Source: Nitrospira sp. (GTDB lineage Bacteria > Nitrospirota > Nitrospiria > Nitrospirales > Nitrospiraceae). From it: a stretch of DNA of 61,831 bases. This document shows, piece by piece, positions 35,913 to 45,368 of the stretch; within the stretch, counting starts at the first letter, position 1; every line of letters begins with the position of its first letter. Below the pieces are notes generated by a model. It did not search any database and was not told the DNA's origin. It saw nothing but the letters and a program-made list of their open reading frames with translations. The stretch is from assembly GCA_029865485.1 (NCBI GenBank), contig JAOUGT010000002.1:1-61831 (forward strand), given 5' to 3'. Made by a program: the position numbers and the translations under genes.

Positions 35913-36915
35913 CCCAAACCGGTTGCGAGGCACACGAGTCCTGATCACAGGAGGGCTCGGGTTCATCGGATCGAATCTAGCCATCCGCCTCGTTCGTGAA
36001 GAGGCCGAGGTGACGATTGTCGATAGCATGATCCCAGAGTATGGGGGGCATCTGTGGAACATCGAACCGGTGCGCGATCGAGTGCGCATCAATATCGCAG
36101 ATGTTCGTGACGAGCATGCCATGAAATATCTGCTTCGCAATTGCGACTATCTGTTCAATCTTGCGGGTCAGACGAGTCATCTGGATTCGATGGAGCATCC
36201 CTCTCAAGACTTGGATATCAACGCGAAGGCACAACTGTCCATCCTGGAGTCCTGTCGGCAGCATAATCGTCACGTGAAGATCGTGTTTGCTGGCACCCGC
36301 CAGATCTATGGGAAACCCCACTACTTGCCCGTGGACGAACGACATCCGGTGGATCCGGTCGATGTCAACGGCATCAACAAACTGGCCGGTGAGCTGTACC
36401 ATCAACTCTACTATCGTGTGCATGGGATTCGTGCCGTCGTGCTTCGACTGACCAATACCTACGGACCACGAATGCGCGTGGTTGATGCTCGGCAAACCTT
36501 CCTCGGGATTTGGATTCGACGCCTCTTGGAAGGGGCTCCTATCCTGGTATATGGCGACGGACGGCAAGTCAGAGATTTCAACTATGTCGAGGACGTGGTC
36601 GATGCGATGCTCCTGGCCGCTCTTTCGCAAGAAGCCGATGGTGAAACCTTCAATCTCGGGGATGAGCATCCGCTGAGCCTTACGGAGACGGCGGAATTGC
36701 TTATCCGTTGCTACGGTCGCGGGAGCTACAAGTTGGTCCCTTTCCCTCCTGAGCGAAAGTCCATCGACATCGGCGACTACTATGGAGATTTCCGCAAGAT
36801 CAGCGGGCTGCTGAGTTGGAAGCCAGCTGTCTCGTTGGCTGACGGTCTGGAACGAACGGTGAACTACTATGCCAAATATGGCGAACGATATTGGCCGTCA
36901 GTTGTCGCAGCCTAG
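35887..36915 (+). CDS. NAD-dependent sugar epimerase/dehydratase (extended SDR)
   Basis: 342 residues from ATG 35887, which overlaps the end of the previous gene; an earlier TTG at 35848 is possible. The Rossmann motif RVLITGGLGFIGSNLAIRLV binds NAD(P). A catalytic-type region has AGTRQIYGKPHYLPVDERHP, but the usual YxxxK appears as NGINKLAGE: Asn-Gly-Ile-Asn-Lys instead of Tyr-x-x-x-Lys. The substrate is probably an NDP-hexose. Its product could pass to the aminotransferase encoded next, with which it overlaps by 47 bases. Confidence 0.85.
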   Translation: MPFGLQQSDPNRLRGTRVLITGGLGFIGSNLAIRLVREEAEVTIVDSMIPEYGGHLWNIEPVRDRVRINIADVRDEHAMKYLLRNCDYLFNLAGQTSHLDSMEHPSQDLDINAKAQLSILESCRQHNRHVKIVFAGTRQIYGKPHYLPVDERHPVDPVDVNGINKLAGELYHQLYYRVHGIRAVVLRLTNTYGPRMRVVDARQTFLGIWIRRLLEGAPILVYGDGRQVRDFNYVEDVVDAMLLAALSQEADGETFNLGDEHPLSLTETAELLIRCYGRGSYKLVPFPPERKSIDIGDYYGDFRKISGLLSWKPAVSLADGLERTVNYYAKYGERYWPSVVAA

Positions 36916-38065
36916 TCCGATCCTAGTCGCGGATCCGGCTGCAGATGTGTATCGGTACCACGAGGACATTCTCACGGCTGTCGATCGTGTGTTGCGCAGC
37001 GGGCGATACATTCTCGGCAAGGAAGTTGAGGCCTTCGAATGTGAGTGGGCTCGTTATCTTGGGGCGCGCTATTGCGTCGGGGTGGCCAGTGGCACAGATG
37101 CGCTGGCCCTGGCCTTGAAAGCCGTGGGCGTTCACGCAGGCGATGAAGTGGTCACCGTCTCTCATACTGCTGTCGCCACCGTTGCGGCGATTGAGGCGAT
37201 TGGTGCCCGTCCCGTATTTGTCGATATCGCCCCTTCGTCACGTTGCATGGATCCATCCCTTCTCGATGCCGCAATTTCATCGTGCACTCGCGCCATCGTT
37301 CCTGTTCATGTCTACGGACAGCCGGCTGATATGGAAAGTATTCTTGCCGTTGCGAGACAACACGATCTTCAAGTGGTTGAGGATTGTGCCCAGGCCCATG
37401 GGGCGGAGATTGCCGGGAGAAAAGTGGGAACGTTTGGAATTGCCGCCGCGTTCAGCTTCTACCCCACTAAGAATTTGGGAGCCGTTGGCGACGCCGGTGC
37501 GGTGGTTTGCAACGATGGGGTGGTTGCGGCGCAGGTCCGTTCTCTGCGCCAGTATGGTTGGCGAGAACGGTATGTCAGTGACGTCGTCGGGACGAATTCT
37601 CGGCTCGATGAACTGCAGGCAGCTATCCTCCGTGTGAAGCTCAAAGATCTTGATCGGCGCAATCAGATGCGGCGAACCATCGCAGCGCGCTATCGCAAGG
37701 CGCTTGCATCGACGGGGGTCGTTTCACCATCCGATATTCCAGGGACAACGCATGCGATGCACCTCTTTGTCGTTGAAAGCCTCGCCCGCGACGGATTTGC
37801 AGAGTTTCTGTTGGAGGCAGGTGTTACCACGGCCCTTCATTATCCGATGCCGATTCACTTGCAGCCCGCCTATGTCAATCGGATTACAGGAGCGGACCGG
37901 CTCCCAGTTACGGAGCGCCTCTACAAGCGGTTGCTCACAATTCCGTGTCACTCAGACTTGACTGCTGAGCAGGTTGAACGAATCTGTGGCCGATTACGAG
38001 CCTGGCCCGAACCCCTGCCATCATCGAAACAGCCGTCGCGTCTCTCGGTCCAAGGGATCTCATGA
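36869..38065 (+). CDS. DegT/DnrJ/EryC1 sugar aminotransferase
   Basis: 398 residues from ATG 36869 (36878 is also possible). A PLP-dependent enzyme that aminates a keto sugar nucleotide. Signatures: YCVGVASGTDALALALKA, EDCAQAHGAEIAGRKVG, and the PLP lysine in AFSFYPTKNLGAVGDAGAVV. The tail has typical HYPMPIHLQPAY. Coupled by overlap to the SDR gene before and the giant glycosyltransferase after, so the three probably act in one pathway making an amino sugar for flagellin. Confidence 0.92.
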   Translation: MPNMANDIGRQLSQPSPILVADPAADVYRYHEDILTAVDRVLRSGRYILGKEVEAFECEWARYLGARYCVGVASGTDALALALKAVGVHAGDEVVTVSHTAVATVAAIEAIGARPVFVDIAPSSRCMDPSLLDAAISSCTRAIVPVHVYGQPADMESILAVARQHDLQVVEDCAQAHGAEIAGRKVGTFGIAAAFSFYPTKNLGAVGDAGAVVCNDGVVAAQVRSLRQYGWRERYVSDVVGTNSRLDELQAAILRVKLKDLDRRNQMRRTIAARYRKALASTGVVSPSDIPGTTHAMHLFVVESLARDGFAEFLLEAGVTTALHYPMPIHLQPAYVNRITGADRLPVTERLYKRLLTIPCHSDLTAEQVERICGRLRAWPEPLPSSKQPSRLSVQGIS

Positions 38066-41000
38066 TGACACGCTACTACTGTACCTATTTCGATCGTCAC
38101 TATCTGGCACGCGGATTGGCTCTCATTGAGTCGCTGCAACGGGAAGAGCCAGCGTCCTTCGTCATCTACGTCGTGTGCATGGATGAAATGACTCGGATCG
38201 TCTTGAATCGACTCGCGATTCCCCAGGTTCGAACGATCCCGATGCATGAAATCGAACAGCATGATGATTGCCTCTTTGCAATCAAGCCGACACGAAGCCT
38301 CGTTGAATATTACTGGACCCTCACGCCGACCGTGATTCTCCGCATTCTGCAGCGGCATCGAGACATTGATGTCCTGACCTATGTCGATGCCGATCTGTTT
38401 TTCTTTTCTTCTCCGCAACCGTTGTTTGACGAATTGGGTGAGGGGTCAATCCTGATCCACGAACATGGGTTTTCGCCCAGACAAGCCCATCTTGCCGAAC
38501 ACAATGGGCGATACAACGTGGGGCTTTTGTCGTTTCGGCGTGATCCTAATGGGCTCGCGGCTCTGCACTGGTGGCGGGAACGCTGTCTCGAATGGTGTTT
38601 TGCCCGCTATGAGCAGGGAAAGATGGGAGATCAGGTCTATCTCAACGATTGGCCCACGCGCTTTGCAGGCGTAGTGGTGCTTACGAATCCAGGAGGAGGA
38701 GTAGGGCCCTGGAATCATGATCGGTATGACGTTCAGCTCGCCAGAGGGGGCCATGTCATGGTCGATCACAGTCCGGTCATTTTTTTCCATTTCCACTCTC
38801 TTAAACTGGGCGTGGCAGAGCTGGCCTTGCCTGTTGCCCACGCTCACTATCCGCTGACGCTCAATAGTTTGAGATACTGCTTCGTGCCCTACCTACGCGC
38901 TCTTGGCGACGGGCATAACAAAGTAATTCGCATCGTGCCGACTGCCCGATGGGGTTTGGAAGACTCCCTCGAGATCGGGCCGCAACTGTCATTTCTTGCT
39001 CGATCCTCCGTAAAAGATCGGCTATTGGGCAAGATCGCGGACCGTCAGCGTATCTCCCTGAGCGAGGACTGGGATGCCTATTGTTCCGAACAGGTGATCG
39101 ATTCAGGCTGGCCTACTGGAGCAATCCATCAGAAAAGTGAACCAGTTTCCATGCCACGGATCGCTCAAATCGAGCCGGTACGTTCAGAGGAAAGGCGAGG
39201 CTCCATGACGGCTTCTTCTCAGCATAATCTCTTGATGTCTCTCGAGGGAACAGAAGTAGCCCTGCAGGTTCGCACACTCTATGTCGGCGGCGCGCATCGC
39301 TTTCAAGAACACGCCCTCTTTGATCGACTGTTTCCGAACCTCAGGCACCTCTATTTATTCGAGCCGATCCCAGAATTGGCGCTCAATCTTCGGCGGTTTG
39401 AAGGCCTCGATCCACGAATAAAAGTGTTTGACTACGCCCTTTCCGATCGGAACGAGACGAGCGAGTTCTTTTTAACCAACAACGACGGCGAATCCAGCTC
39501 GTTACTTCGGCTGGGAAAACACAGAGAAATTTTCCCGCACGTGCAGGCCGTACGGTCCATTCATGTCGCCTGTCGCACCCTGGACCGAGTTATTGAGGAT
39601 CACCGTTTGGAAGAGCCGGACATGTTGTTGCTCGACGTGCAAGGGGCGGAGCATCGGATACTCGCGGCACTGTCTGCAAAGGTGAAGCGACGACTGCGCG
39701 CACTCTATGTAGAAGCGAGCCTGGAAGAAGTCTACGAAGGTGCGAAATGTTTGGAGGACGTCGTTGCCGTCTTGGAGCCCGACCACAGGCTTGTTTCTTT
39801 TTCGCCGCTGAGTCCTGCTTCTCCCACCCATGGCAATGCGCTGTTTGTGAGACGGCAATCTTGCCCTCAGCAGGATGCCGTATCTCCCACGCAGCATGGA
39901 CCGGGTCAGCCGCTGATTTCAGTCATCATCTCTAGTTATGCGGCCGAAGCCTTTATGCGGGAATGCTTGGACGACCTGGAACGTCAAACGGTCATCGATC
40001 GCATGGAGATCATTGTGGTGGATGCCGCTTCGCCTGAAGGAGAAGGTGCGATCGTCGCCCAGTATCAGGAACGGTACAAGAACATTGTCTATCTTCGTAC
40101 TCCGACGCGGATCGGCGTCTATGCCGCATGGAATCTTGCCGTCAAGCTGGCCCGCGGACGCTATATCACGCCCTTCAGCACCAACGATCGTTTGCGGCTT
40201 GATGCCTACGAAATCCTGTCAAACAGTTTGGCAGACCACCCTGAGGTCTCGTTGGTCTATGGGGACACCAGCCTGACAGATCTCCCGCACCAGACATTTG
40301 AACACCACCATTCAATAGGCATGTGGAAGTGGCCTGATTATTCATACGACTACCTGCTGACACATTGTACAGTCGGTCCCCATCCGATGTGGAGACGGTC
40401 GCTGCACGACACGGTAGGGTACTTTGATGAAAGTTACATCGCGCTCGGTGATCAAGACTTCTGGATTCGAATCGGGGCGCAACACAATCTGATGCACATC
40501 CCGTTTGTGACCGGGCTCTATTGGAAATCCACGGCTGGGTTATCGAACCGTCCGGAGATTTACATTCCGGAGGAACGACGGCTGCGGGAGACATATGGGA
40601 ATGGGTGTACGCAATCGATGCCTGTTGCTGAGGTAGGCGCGACGTATGACTGTTCCGTGGTTATGCCAGTATGGAACAGGTATGAATTGACGCGGCAATG
40701 CCTTGAAGCCCTCGCGAAGACAACTGGAGGGGTGTCATGGGAATTAATCATCGTCGATAACCACTCAACTGATGGTACCGCTGCATTTCTCGAGACGCTC
40801 GGCGGCGATATTCGCGTCATTACCAATGAAGACAATGTGGGATTTGCCAGAGCCTGTAATCAAGGGGCTCACATGGCTAGGGGAAAGTACATCGTGTTCC
40901 TCAATAACGACACGATTCCCCTCGATGGCTGGTTGCAGGAGCTTCTGAATGAAGTTGAGAGTTATCCTGAGGTGGGAATAGTCGGGAGTAAATTACTCTA

Positions 41001-42264
41001 CGCAGATGGAACAATTCAGCATGCTGGAGTGGTGATGGTTCGGGGGCGATGTGCTCCGTATCACATATACAGGGGTTGCCCGAGTGGTGTAGCTCCGGTG
41101 AATCAAAGACGTGAGTTTCAGGTGGTCACGGGCGCCTGTTTGCTAATTCGGCGAGAGCTCTTCGATGAAGTAGGCGGATTCGACGAAGGGTTCCGCAATG
41201 GATTTGAAGATGTCGATCTCTGTCTAAAGGTGGGTCAGAAAGGGCATCGGATAGTCTATCAACCAAGAAGCGTCTTGTATCATTTAGAGAGTCAGACTCC
41301 CGGCCGGAAAGCATTTGAGATTGAAAACAGCGCGCGTTTACAGGAACGATGGAAGGACCATTGGTGGCTGGCGGATGAGGACCTTCACTACTATGCGGAT
41401 GGCTGCAAACTGATTCGAGACGAGGTTGACGGCGTTCTTGCCGGGCAGCTTCAACCCTTGACAGACGCCCGTGATCGGGCGGCCTGGGCTCACGTTGCGG
41501 CCATTCAGGCTGCGGCACTCAAGAAGGATTGGGTGGCCGTCAAATGGGAGCTCCAGATGGTTGACGAGTGGCCGAATGACCGTCTTGTTCTGTCGTGGGG
41601 AGGGATGGTGGCCGATCGCCTACAGGAACCGGTCTTCAGGGCTCGGTTCCTCGCACGATACCTGAAGTTGGCGGACGTGCAGGCCGAGCGACTCAAACTC
41701 ATTCGCATGTTTCTAGAACAGAAGAACTTACTGGGGGCAGAGGAACAGCTCCGCATCTTGCTAGATGTTTCCCCAGACCATGCCGAGGGGCTCGTGCTCA
41801 AAGGCATTCTGTGCATGCAGCACGAGCAGTTTGGACAAGCGGAGTTGGCATTCAGTGCGGCGCTACGCCAGGGGGCGGAACGCAGGAAATGTTTGATGGG
41901 GATGGGAATGGCCGCTATGGGGAGGGCCTACACGCAGGGCGCTTGGGAGCGGTTTCTTGAGGTATTGGCTGAGCATCCTGATGATGGTGAAGCAATACAC
42001 TGGTTGCTCCGTGCTGGGACGGCTCAGAATCGTTGGCAGGAGTTGGGGGAGCATTTGCACCGGTATACGACCAGAAATCCAGGGGATCTTGCTGCTCGCT
42101 TCGCCCTCACCGGTGTCCTGTTACGCGGTGAGCAGATCGAGGCCGCTCGCAGGGAATATGATGCTTTGTGCAAGGTGGATGCGAGCTATGACGGGCTGGA
42201 GCAACTCGGCCAGGCGATTTCCTGGAGGGAAGCGGTACTGACCATGAAAGCTGCTTCGTCTTAA
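38062..42264 (+). CDS. Giant multidomain glycosyltransferase (GT-A, FkbM methyltransferase, GT2, GT2, TPR)
   Basis: 1400 residues. Domain order: a GT-A unit at 1-330 with metal-binding DxD in LTYVDADLFFF; an FkbM-type methyltransferase at about 385-605 (LYLFEPIPELALNLRRFEG, LLLDVQGAEHRI); a GT2 domain at about 620-860 (ISVIISSYAAEAFMRECLDD); a second GT2 at about 865-1125 (YDCSVVMPVWNRYELTRQCL, VFLNNDTIPLDGW); then TPR-like helical repeats to 1390. One chain could initiate, extend and methylate a glycan, with the TPR part binding the flagellin or export machinery. It overlaps the aminotransferase by 4 bases. The substrate and order of reactions are unknown. Confidence 0.85.
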   Translation: MMTRYYCTYFDRHYLARGLALIESLQREEPASFVIYVVCMDEMTRIVLNRLAIPQVRTIPMHEIEQHDDCLFAIKPTRSLVEYYWTLTPTVILRILQRHRDIDVLTYVDADLFFFSSPQPLFDELGEGSILIHEHGFSPRQAHLAEHNGRYNVGLLSFRRDPNGLAALHWWRERCLEWCFARYEQGKMGDQVYLNDWPTRFAGVVVLTNPGGGVGPWNHDRYDVQLARGGHVMVDHSPVIFFHFHSLKLGVAELALPVAHAHYPLTLNSLRYCFVPYLRALGDGHNKVIRIVPTARWGLEDSLEIGPQLSFLARSSVKDRLLGKIADRQRISLSEDWDAYCSEQVIDSGWPTGAIHQKSEPVSMPRIAQIEPVRSEERRGSMTASSQHNLLMSLEGTEVALQVRTLYVGGAHRFQEHALFDRLFPNLRHLYLFEPIPELALNLRRFEGLDPRIKVFDYALSDRNETSEFFLTNNDGESSSLLRLGKHREIFPHVQAVRSIHVACRTLDRVIEDHRLEEPDMLLLDVQGAEHRILAALSAKVKRRLRALYVEASLEEVYEGAKCLEDVVAVLEPDHRLVSFSPLSPASPTHGNALFVRRQSCPQQDAVSPTQHGPGQPLISVIISSYAAEAFMRECLDDLERQTVIDRMEIIVVDAASPEGEGAIVAQYQERYKNIVYLRTPTRIGVYAAWNLAVKLARGRYITPFSTNDRLRLDAYEILSNSLADHPEVSLVYGDTSLTDLPHQTFEHHHSIGMWKWPDYSYDYLLTHCTVGPHPMWRRSLHDTVGYFDESYIALGDQDFWIRIGAQHNLMHIPFVTGLYWKSTAGLSNRPEIYIPEERRLRETYGNGCTQSMPVAEVGATYDCSVVMPVWNRYELTRQCLEALAKTTGGVSWELIIVDNHSTDGTAAFLETLGGDIRVITNEDNVGFARACNQGAHMARGKYIVFLNNDTIPLDGWLQELLNEVESYPEVGIVGSKLLYADGTIQHAGVVMVRGRCAPYHIYRGCPSGVAPVNQRREFQVVTGACLLIRRELFDEVGGFDEGFRNGFEDVDLCLKVGQKGHRIVYQPRSVLYHLESQTPGRKAFEIENSARLQERWKDHWWLADEDLHYYADGCKLIRDEVDGVLAGQLQPLTDARDRAAWAHVAAIQAAALKKDWVAVKWELQMVDEWPNDRLVLSWGGMVADRLQEPVFRARFLARYLKLADVQAERLKLIRMFLEQKNLLGAEEQLRILLDVSPDHAEGLVLKGILCMQHEQFGQAELAFSAALRQGAERRKCLMGMGMAAMGRAYTQGAWERFLEVLAEHPDDGEAIHWLLRAGTAQNRWQELGEHLHRYTTRNPGDLAARFALTGVLLRGEQIEAARREYDALCKVDASYDGLEQLGQAISWREAVLTMKAASS

Positions 42265-42265
42265 C

Positions 42266-43456
42266 ATGATGGCGAAACGTGCACTAGTCATCCAGTTAGC
42301 CAGGCTCGGTGATCTTGTTCAGACCATCCCAGCCATCGCCGCTCTAAAAGAGGCTCATGCTGATTGGATCTTGGACCTTCTGTGTCCGGCGCACTTGGAA
42401 GAGATCGGGCGAATCCTTCCTGGAATTGCAGCGGTCGTACTATGGGATGGAACTGAGTGGCATCGACGTGCGCTCCAGGCGGAGAAAGAATTCAGGCCCG
42501 AACTGATTGTCGAAGCCGATGCCCATCTCCATTCGATCGCGAAAGAGCCCTATGACTATGCGTGTGTGCTCAACCAACATCCTCGTGCGATCTTGGCCGG
42601 AGCACTTCTTGCCCGACACAGTATCGGAACGATGACCGGTGGGCCTTTGGAGCAGAAATTATCGCCGTGGGCGACATATGTCAGAGGCGTCGCCAGTGAT
42701 CGAAGGGAGAATCGTATTCACTTGGCCGATGCATTTTGCGGGATGTGCGGTGTGCCTCCACCGAAAGCGATGATCCCTATGCAAGTCCCTTCTGCACCAC
42801 TTCCGCTCGATCTCGACGCGATTAGGCAATCTGATGGGACTTGGATCGGACTAGTGGTGGGTGCAGGGGATCAGGAGCGATTAGTGCCGGTCTCGGTCTG
42901 GGTTCGTCTGGTCGTCGACTGTCTGCAGACGTTCCAACAGAGTCGTATCGTTCTACTCGGGAGCAAACAAGAACAAGAACGAGCGTACGGGATTCAGACC
43001 GCGCTTTCTCCGTCCTTGTTAGGTCGTGTGTGGGATACCACAGGTCGGCTGTCGTTATCGGAACTGGCTCTCGCCCTCACCCGCTGTCAGGTGGTCATTG
43101 GGGCGGACACCGGGCCCCTCCATCTGGCAGCCGCTGTAGGGACGAAGGTGATTGGCTGGTATTTTGCCAGAGCGCGGGTTCATGAAACGGGACCCTACGG
43201 CTCACAGGATTGGGTATGGCAAGCGGAGGGGGATGAAGGTCACGCTCAGCGGTTGATCATCCCGCATCGCTGGCCGATCGATGAGACCATTGCCCTCCTG
43301 TCGAACAGACCAGTCGCCACCAATCGGGACTGGTCATTGTGGGAAAGTCATCGAGATCGGTGGGGTGCGTATTATGTTCAGGCGGGGCATGAAGTGATTG
43401 CACCCTCTCAACGAGAACAGATTTGGCAGGAGTTGCACTCTACTCCAGTGGGGTGA
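42266..43456 (+). CDS. GT9 heptosyltransferase-like protein
   Basis: 396 residues. The opening MMAKRALVIQLARLGDLVQT and the C-terminal nucleotide-sugar motif VVIGADTGPLHLAAAVGTKV place it in glycosyltransferase family 9 (ADP-heptose transferases of LPS). Inside a flagellin-modification cluster it may move a heptose-like sugar onto flagellin. It starts one base after the previous stop. Confidence 0.87.
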   Translation: MMAKRALVIQLARLGDLVQTIPAIAALKEAHADWILDLLCPAHLEEIGRILPGIAAVVLWDGTEWHRRALQAEKEFRPELIVEADAHLHSIAKEPYDYACVLNQHPRAILAGALLARHSIGTMTGGPLEQKLSPWATYVRGVASDRRENRIHLADAFCGMCGVPPPKAMIPMQVPSAPLPLDLDAIRQSDGTWIGLVVGAGDQERLVPVSVWVRLVVDCLQTFQQSRIVLLGSKQEQERAYGIQTALSPSLLGRVWDTTGRLSLSELALALTRCQVVIGADTGPLHLAAAVGTKVIGWYFARARVHETGPYGSQDWVWQAEGDEGHAQRLIIPHRWPIDETIALLSNRPVATNRDWSLWESHRDRWGAYYVQAGHEVIAPSQREQIWQELHSTPVG

Positions 43457-43465
43457 GGAGGTTTG

Positions 43466-45283
43466 GTGGAGTATCTGAATAGTAATCTTGAAAGTCTGCG
43501 TCAGCGCGTTCCTGATCTTGTGGGGGCTGTCCAGGAGAGTCAGGGCGGTGTCCTGACGATCGTGCCTTCACGCGAAGGCCATCCCTCGGCGATGTACCAG
43601 GGACAATGGGTCCATAGCGCGTACGATCCCAAGAAAGAAGCCAGGTCGTGGGCCGACCAACAAGAAAAGGAATGGCAAGCCGGTGAAGTGGGCGTTGTGC
43701 TGGGAGTAGGGCTCCTCTATCACATTGAGGTGTTGGCACTGTCGCGGTCGTCCGACTCACGATTGGTGGTGGTCGTACCTGATCTGTCCGTTCTCAAGGA
43801 CGCGTTGGGTGTGAGGCCGCTCGGGGCATGGATCAACCGGGTTCACTGGATGGTCGGCACGGCCGAAGATATCGCTGGACAACTGGCATCACAGGCGTCC
43901 CCTCTCCGCTTTCTCACCTATGGTCCGGCAGCACGGTTCCATGCCGAGTTTCATCAGCGCCTTGAGGCAAGCCTTCGACGACTCATGGCCGCTCAAGCCG
44001 GAGGCCAGCTGCATGTGGCGGTCGTTGGTCCGATCTATGGCGGATCGCTGCCGATTGCCCGCCATGTTGTGTCAGCCTTGAACGAGCTGGGGCATCGGGT
44101 GAGTTGGCTCGATCACCACGTTCATCAGGGTAGCTATGAGGCGCTTGGAACTTTTCGCGAAGAGCGCCACCGACTGACACTTCAGAGTCGATTTGCCGAC
44201 GTGCTGAGTTTGAGCACGATGGCGCATCTGGCAGAGGATCCACCAGATCTGGTTCTGGCCATTGCTCAAGCACCGTTGACGCTGGCAGTGCTGCAACATT
44301 TGCGCAAAAAGAAGTTCCTGACGGCCATGTGGTTCATGGAGAACTATCGCCACCTGACCTATTGGCAACAGTTGGCGGCGGGGTACGACTACTGGTTCGT
44401 GATTCAGCAAGGGGAATGTTTCGATGCGTTGAAACGAGCCGGAGCGGCACAGGTGCGCTACCTGCCTATGGCGGCAGATCCCAACGTCCACCATCCCCTG
44501 ACACTGACTGCCGCAGAGGAACAGGAGTATGGAGCCGACGTCTCCTTTGTGGGGGCTGGGTATGCCAACCGGAGGAATCTGTTGCCGCAGTGGTTGTCCC
44601 ACGAATGGACGATGAAGCTGTGGGGGAATGAGTGGGCAGGGGCCAGCAACCTCTCCAGTGTCCTCCAGCGGAAGGGTGCGCGCATTGATACCGAGACCTG
44701 TGTGAAGGTCTTTAACGCCAGCAAGATCAATCTGAATCTGCATTCGTCCTCCGGCCCGGGCCTCGATCCTCAACCGGACTTCGTCAATCCTCGCACCTTC
44801 GAGCTTGCCGCATGCGGCGCGTTTCAATTGGTGGATGAACGATCGCTCCTTCCGGAACTCTTTACGTCGGATGAGGTTGCGTGCTTTCGACGAACCGAAG
44901 ACGTCCCACAGGTGATCCGGCGGTGGCTCGCGGACGCTGATGCTCGGCATGGCTATGCCCAGGCATCGCGGTGTCGCGTCTTGCAGCACCATACCTATCG
45001 TCACCGCATGCAGGATCTTCTCGCCGTGGTTGGTTTGCACCAGCCGGACCGAATCGGTTCAATTTTGCGAGGGGAACGGTCGACCAAGGGACTGACAGAA
45101 CGGGCTACGGCGGTCCCTGAACTCGTTCCGTTGCTGAGCCGATTCCCATCTGGGCAACGGGTCGAGCTGAAGGACCTCGCGGCTGATATTCGTGCGCGAG
45201 CGCCGGGGCGCCAACTGGATCGAGAAGAGTTGCTGATCCTGATGCTCGACAGTTATCGAGCCGAAACGAAGGATCTTGTATGA
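43466..45283 (+). CDS. Maf-like/CgeB-type glycosyltransferase
   Basis: 605 residues from GTG 43466, 5 bases after GAGGAG; a TTG at 43463 is too close to it. The N-terminal part (1-170) has VGVVLGVGLLYHIEVLAL and is reminiscent of the N-terminal region of motility accessory factors. The rest matches CgeB-type glycosyltransferases: HVAVVGPIYGGSLPIARHVV, VRYLPMAADPNVHHP, KINLNLHSSSGPGL and FVNPRTFELAACGAFQLVDE. Domain 2 of the 33054-35912 product is of the same type. A repeat element fills the 85-base gap to the next gene. Confidence 0.82.
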   Translation: MEYLNSNLESLRQRVPDLVGAVQESQGGVLTIVPSREGHPSAMYQGQWVHSAYDPKKEARSWADQQEKEWQAGEVGVVLGVGLLYHIEVLALSRSSDSRLVVVVPDLSVLKDALGVRPLGAWINRVHWMVGTAEDIAGQLASQASPLRFLTYGPAARFHAEFHQRLEASLRRLMAAQAGGQLHVAVVGPIYGGSLPIARHVVSALNELGHRVSWLDHHVHQGSYEALGTFREERHRLTLQSRFADVLSLSTMAHLAEDPPDLVLAIAQAPLTLAVLQHLRKKKFLTAMWFMENYRHLTYWQQLAAGYDYWFVIQQGECFDALKRAGAAQVRYLPMAADPNVHHPLTLTAAEEQEYGADVSFVGAGYANRRNLLPQWLSHEWTMKLWGNEWAGASNLSSVLQRKGARIDTETCVKVFNASKINLNLHSSSGPGLDPQPDFVNPRTFELAACGAFQLVDERSLLPELFTSDEVACFRRTEDVPQVIRRWLADADARHGYAQASRCRVLQHHTYRHRMQDLLAVVGLHQPDRIGSILRGERSTKGLTERATAVPELVPLLSRFPSGQRVELKDLAADIRARAPGRQLDREELLILMLDSYRAETKDLV

Positions 45284-45287
45284 ACGC

Positions 45288-45360
45288 CGGTTTCCTGTTG
45301 CTGGTTTCTCGTCTCGGGTTGAACCCGAACCATGAAACTCGAAACTCCCTGTCTGCGGGA
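45288..45360. repeat. TTTCA/GAAAC inverted repeat element
   Basis: The centre TCGGGTT-G-AACCCGA (45314-45328) is a perfect dyad, flanked left by GGTTTCCTGTTGCTGGTTTC and right by GAAACTCGAAACTCC. It fills almost the entire gap between two glycosyltransferase genes. It shares unit type and layout with elements at 54927, 55838 and 58274. Confidence 0.7.
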
Positions 45361-45368
45361 GATCGAAC